A stretch of 64,000 nt of DNA. Origin: Cephalotus follicularis. Taxonomy: Eukaryota; Streptophyta; Magnoliopsida; Oxalidales; Cephalotaceae. The stretch is taken from NCBI GenBank assembly GCA_001972305.1, contig BDDD01000114.1, forward strand, positions 453,271 through 517,270. The letters run 5' to 3'. The position numbers and the translations under genes are program-made. Under the pieces are notes generated by a model. The model was not told the DNA's origin and made no database searches. It saw only the letters and a list, made by a program, of their open reading frames with translations. Numbering within the stretch: the first letter of the stretch is position 1; each line of letters begins with the position of its first letter. Below are positions 59,962-64,000 of the stretch, one piece after another.

Positions 59962-59996
<35 letters not shown>
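59961..59996. repeat. (AAT)n microsatellite
   Basis: Twelve consecutive AAT units. Confidence 0.95.
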
Positions 59997-59999
<3 letters not shown>

Positions 60000-60319
60000 T
60001 TAAATAATGTCAATGTTGGGCCTCTGGATTAAAATTTGAAAAAAAATGATAAAAGAGATAAAGAAGAAATAAATAGTTTTTATCTGATTATTTTAAACAG
60101 ATAAAAATGAGAGGGGCAATGTTTGTCCCTAAAATTGACATGACCAATCGATGAAATGAATATGAGCTAGGCCGATTAGAGTTTGACCAATTGGAGGTGA
60201 GTTACAACATTAACGATCGATGTATGATCGAAGTAGAAAACATGTTTGAACGCTATAAATAACTGCTTGAATCCATGAGTGGTTGATGGAGATTTTTTAA
60301 GGAATGTGGAAAGGCAAAG

Positions 60320-60597
60320 TGACACGCCCAGACCCAGCCCGTTGATATCCGTCGCTCCCACTACGAGGCCAAGTCTCCCATTAGAGACTCACCTAGTAGA
60401 TTCAGCATAATAGAGTTTCAGAAATACATTTTTAAACAGAATGAATATACAAAGTTTAGCTAAAAACCATTAAATAAACAGAAAAGTTTCTTCGATAACT
60501 TGAAATTAATTCCAACTCTTAAATTTTTACGAAAATTGGGCATGTAATATCCGTTTATTAGACTCTACCCCCTGTAAAGAAAAATACAGTTCATAAA
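60320..60597. mobile_element. LTR fragment of a gypsy-like element
   Basis: TGACACGCCCAGACCC near 60320 resembles the TGTMA-GCCC-type LTR ends elsewhere in this window (for example 36051). The other end is lost against the next LTR-like sequence at 60598. Confidence 0.35.
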
Positions 60598-63500
60598 TGT
60601 AATACCCGAAATTTTATAAATAATTAAAGGATGAAAATTGGGCCCAAAATGTATTGGGATATAAATTGAATTAATAAAGAATTGGGCTTGGAATATTCTA
60701 TGGTCTTGGGCCGATTGATAAATGGATAAAGGAGGAAATTGGGCCTAAAACATGTTACTAGTGGGCAATGTAATACCCAAAATTTTATAATATAAAGAAA
60801 ATGACATTTGGACTTGGAACTGGGCCACATGCTATGGGCTAAATTTATTTGAGAAAGGAAAATGAGAATTGAGCTTGAAATGCATATTATTGATTTTGGG
60901 CTGCTAATTATAATGAAGAGAAAAAGGGGAGTTGGGCCAACTCATTTAGTCCTCGGCCCATAAGGTAAAGGGTTGCCAGAATTGTCCAAAAGATTCTGGA
61001 AGCTTCCTTGGCTGGCTATAAAAGATAAGGAAATTGAGAGTGATGGGGGCTGCTGATATTTTGAGGGGAAAGAAGGGCCATGGAAACGGCCACTATCTGG
61101 AGGGTTCATGTCTCCTTCTCCCTGCTTTCACTAAATCCCCTCATCTCCAATCTTGGAAGAGACAACAGAGGAGCAATCAGGGAGTAAAGGAAATGAAGTG
61201 AAGGCAAGGAGCAATGGAGGAGGAAGCAGAGAAGGAAAGAGCTCTCCAATTCCAGGTAGGAAACTACTCCTACTCAGTGTCTTCTCTACTAATGTGTACT
61301 ATTATAAGTAGTATATTAATAATGAATGATTATATTAGAATTAGAAAGAGGATATAAGGCAAGATGATTCCGATGGATTTAATTGTCCTTCATGAGCCAT
61401 GGTTGTTAGACAAAGTGAATACTTAGCCTTAGAGCAAATATGACGTCCTTTATACACGCTACCGTTACGGACCTTAGCGCCAGGAGCACTTAGTCAAGGT
61501 GTAGTATGTATATGTCCAAGCTTCCCCAATGCGTGCACCCTGTGCATACGTCCTAAGCCTCCGAACTTACGCGCCCGAGGACACCATTGTGCAGAGAAAT
61601 GTATGGTACTGGGGAACGTAGGCGTTGTTGTGCAGAGGAGCTATTTCACCGAGGACGCCAGTATCGTGCGTCTTGGCGTCTGAGGACACGTAACCGTGGT
61701 GCCATGCGCCCTAGTACATCATGCCATGGTGCCGCGTTCTCCTCCACATGCTCCTGAGCATGACACGACGTCGAAACACTCCCCTCTCCCATTAACGCCG
61801 CACATGCCGAGCATTCCCCTGTCTGCAAGTGTTCTCAGCATGCAAAGCAACCGCCAGAGCTCCCCGCTCGTGTAAGGCTCTTCTCTGCCATGCGCCTAAT
61901 AGTGGTATATGCTAAGCCATCCTCTATTAACGCATCAGAGAACGCCATCCTCCACCATGTACCGAGATGGATTTTGAGCAGAGGAAACAATGAGCCGAGA
62001 TGCCCACTGTGCTGAGGCGCCGAGGCAACCATTGAGCCGAGGGTAAAGGACCCATACGCCGAGGATGCCATGCTTCCAGAGCATGCGCCATGAGCCTCCG
62101 TACCCTCTGCCAGAGCACCCGAATCCACCAGATGACCCTAAAGAACGCCATGCATGCCCGAGGACGCATCTCGACATTGGAGCACACGTCCGAGGACGCT
62201 ACAGGGTAGCGATGGTGTGTAATATCGTTTGAGGAGCCAGCCATGGCTTCCTTTGCCATGCGCGCCAAGCACTGTGAAGTGCTGCGCTCTCCTCTGGCAG
62301 TGGCCGAGCACGCAACGCAGGTGAATGCTCCACTGTTCATGCGTCCGTAATGCCATGGTTGCCGAGCTCTCCTCTGGTTCTTGATGGAGCTCGTGCACAG
62401 AGTTGAGAGCCATGCATCCCAGCATGGCACTCTTACACCGCGCATGTGGACTCCCTACTGCCCTGCCAAGCTCCTTCCACTGGAGGTACACTCGAGTTCT
62501 CCTCTGGCATTGCCGAGCATGCAATGCCGTGATGGAACTCTCCTTTGGCACGAGCTTGTGATGATAGCACCTGAGCTCTGTTGCATGTGTCATGTCCCTG
62601 CCAAACAGTGTATGCCCGAGCTCTCCAGGCTTGTGACCTCGGTGTGCTGCCATGCTCTTCATGGATGGTAACTAAGCTCTCATGTGTATGGGCTATGCGT
62701 TTAACAGCGCCCACATATGTTTCATGCGTGTAAAGTCCCTGTGATATGCGTGATGCGCCCAGCCATGATGGAGTTGTAAGAAGGAAAAGGACAAGAGGGG
62801 ATTATTTTAATAGGAAGTATTATAAATGCAGGAAATAGAATGATGGCTATAGTGACAAGTAGTATAGTAATGTTATAATATGTGATAAGTGCAGTGATAA
62901 GTGCAGGAGTTGTAAGAGGATGATAGGTGATAGATGATAAGTGATAAATGCATGGGTATATTATGAACAATGAATGTTATGGGAAGGAAATATGCCCATT
63001 ACTTTAGCACGTGCTGAGGCGAACCTTGTGCAAGGAAAGTGCCCTGCACAATGGTGAGCCCTGGTCTGGCTTAAGGAATGGCTTAAGGAAGCCAAAGAAA
63101 AGAAAAGAGAAATAAGCCAGGGAAGGAAATAGAATTAGAAAATAAAATGTAAAAAGAAAAGATTTAGATAAATGGTCCCGAGCTGGTGAGCCCAACAGGG
63201 GAGAATTCCGCCGAGCAGGTGAACCTACGGGGTGAAATCCGCGAGGCAGGTGATCCTCGGGCGAACCGCCAATGGTGAACCTAAGGGTGAATTCCGCCAA
63301 GGATGGTGATCCAAGGGGTGAACCGCGAGCAGGTGAGCAAAGGGTGAACCGCTCAGCAGGTGAACCGGAGGAGAATTCCACGGGATGGTGATCCCAAAGG
63401 TGAACCATGTATATTGACCGGACCATAGGTTGACCGGACTAGACTCCTCTGTACTATGATTTTTATGATTCGAGTAGAGCAGTCCGAGGACAAAAGCATG

Positions 63501-64000
63501 ATGATGATTATTCCTGTTCTGGCTCCTTTGCCTTAACGCCTGGAGCGCGTTATCGCTCCTCCTTCAGTAAGGGATGCCGAGGGAAGGTCTCTAATAATTG
63601 TTCATGATTGTTATGGAATGATGCTGTTATCGACTGTTAATGGGTTATACTGTTATATATATTGCATCTCTCATTTGCATTGCATATTGCCTGCTACATC
63701 TGCATCTCCATGCATGAGTGGGTTGTAGTTCCTACACGACCAGTGGTCGCTGACCCATTGCATTTTCATGTAATGGGTCAGGTGCAGGTGGAGCTTCGCA
63801 GCTAGCCGATGATTGAAGCCCCGGGTGAGTCTCCTCCATAGCAGATCGACGATCAACCTATTTGTATTTTTGAATATTGTATTTATTGACCTGCCGACAT
63901 GTGGCAGAGCTTTTATTAACAGTATTGTATAACACTGGGTTTATCCACGTAATGATATTTAATTAGATTTATTCCGCATGCATTATTATATTATTGAAAG
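60598..64000 (+). mobile_element. Giant LTR-like sequence running off the window
   Basis: Two LTR-like starts TGTAATACCC lie 171 bases apart (60598 and 60769), followed by similar AAAATTTTATAA sequence. Beyond them is a GC-rich block (61440-62760) with recurring CTCTCCTCTGGC and CCGAGGACGCC words. Then comes a degenerate repeat block (63180-63410), and a final part with CTGGAGCGCG, TAATGGGTCAGGTGCAGGTGG and GGGTGAGTCTCCTCC. I infer a gypsy LTR of more than 3 kb, with the internal region beyond 64000. Large open frames in the GC-rich block show no protein similarity I recognise. Confidence 0.5.
63180..63410. repeat. Degenerate short-unit repeat (GCAGGTGA / GGGTGAA / ATTCCGC words)
   Basis: About eight imperfect units, each with CAGGTGA or TGGTGAT followed by GGTGAACCGC or GAGAATTCCGC, are spaced roughly 25-30 bases apart. 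Confidence 0.65.

Larger units (their letters stand above)
57895..60317. other. Intergenic region with small repeats; no gene supported
   Basis: It contains the MITE listed at 58077-58346 and an (AAT)n tract. Around 59455-59810 there is repeat-like sequence (AGAGGGGGTGAAATAG, then ACACGATTTACAGTGGTTCAG) that resembles common plant LTR or SINE-like repeats, whose class I cannot fix. Nothing else was recognised. Confidence 0.45.

Noticed and set aside
61646..62714. Open frames up to 174 codons on both strands in the GC-rich block
   Set aside because: Overlapping frames on both strands are expected in GC-rich DNA; none shows a recognisable domain, and the context is LTR-like.

Overview
The window is nuclear DNA of a flowering plant (eudicot). 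The evidence is a 13-exon plant sterol methyltransferase gene with GT-AG introns, two coiled-coil NB-ARC-LRR (CNL) resistance-gene copies of the RPP13-like-1 type, and many nested plant LTR retrotransposons, hAT and Mutator-like elements in AT-rich DNA. The species cannot be named from sequence alone. A woody dicot would fit the transposon style, but that is a guess.

Layout. 1-7560: first copy of a segmental duplication carrying an intact minus-strand CNL gene (start 7371; a short last exon is predicted at 2943-2964). 7561-22900: about 15 kb of nested elements separating the two copies. These are an LTR fragment, a truncated Ty1/copia element, and a minus-strand Ty3/gypsy element (gag-protease-RT, 5' LTR at 20185). 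Its gag is split by a 6-kb gag-only retrotransposon (14089-20094, target duplication GCTTG). Next comes an hAT element (20642-22846) containing a 1264-bp foldback element with a perfect 9-bp target duplication. 22930-32140: second copy of the segmental duplication. Its CNL is broken by one nonsense codon and enlarged by a near-perfect, in-frame 1590-bp tandem duplication. A miniature copia element (32254-33303, 198-bp LTRs, 5-bp target duplication) sits about 300 bp upstream of its start.

33304-38650: gypsy and copia debris, including a copia 3' LTR split by a solo 2.5-kb LTR that itself contains an hAT MITE. 38651-40880: no gene seen. 41019-48683: complete SMT1 gene on the minus strand, 346 codons, which I assembled exon by exon. 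Its introns hold an hAT transposase remnant, microsatellites and a 537-bp tandem duplication. 48684-50390: its upstream flank. 50396-57889: a second, complete gag-only element of the same family as the first (3-kb LTRs, tRNA-iMet-type primer site, target duplication TACAT). 57895-64000: intergenic DNA with a MITE, LTR fragments and a GC-rich giant LTR running off the edge.

Functionally, only SMT1 (sterol synthesis, a housekeeping role) and the first CNL (immune receptor) look intact. The other elements are mobile DNA, and several lines of evidence (the young internal duplication, the extra LRR unit, the miniature copia insertion) point to an NLR locus that is still rearranging.
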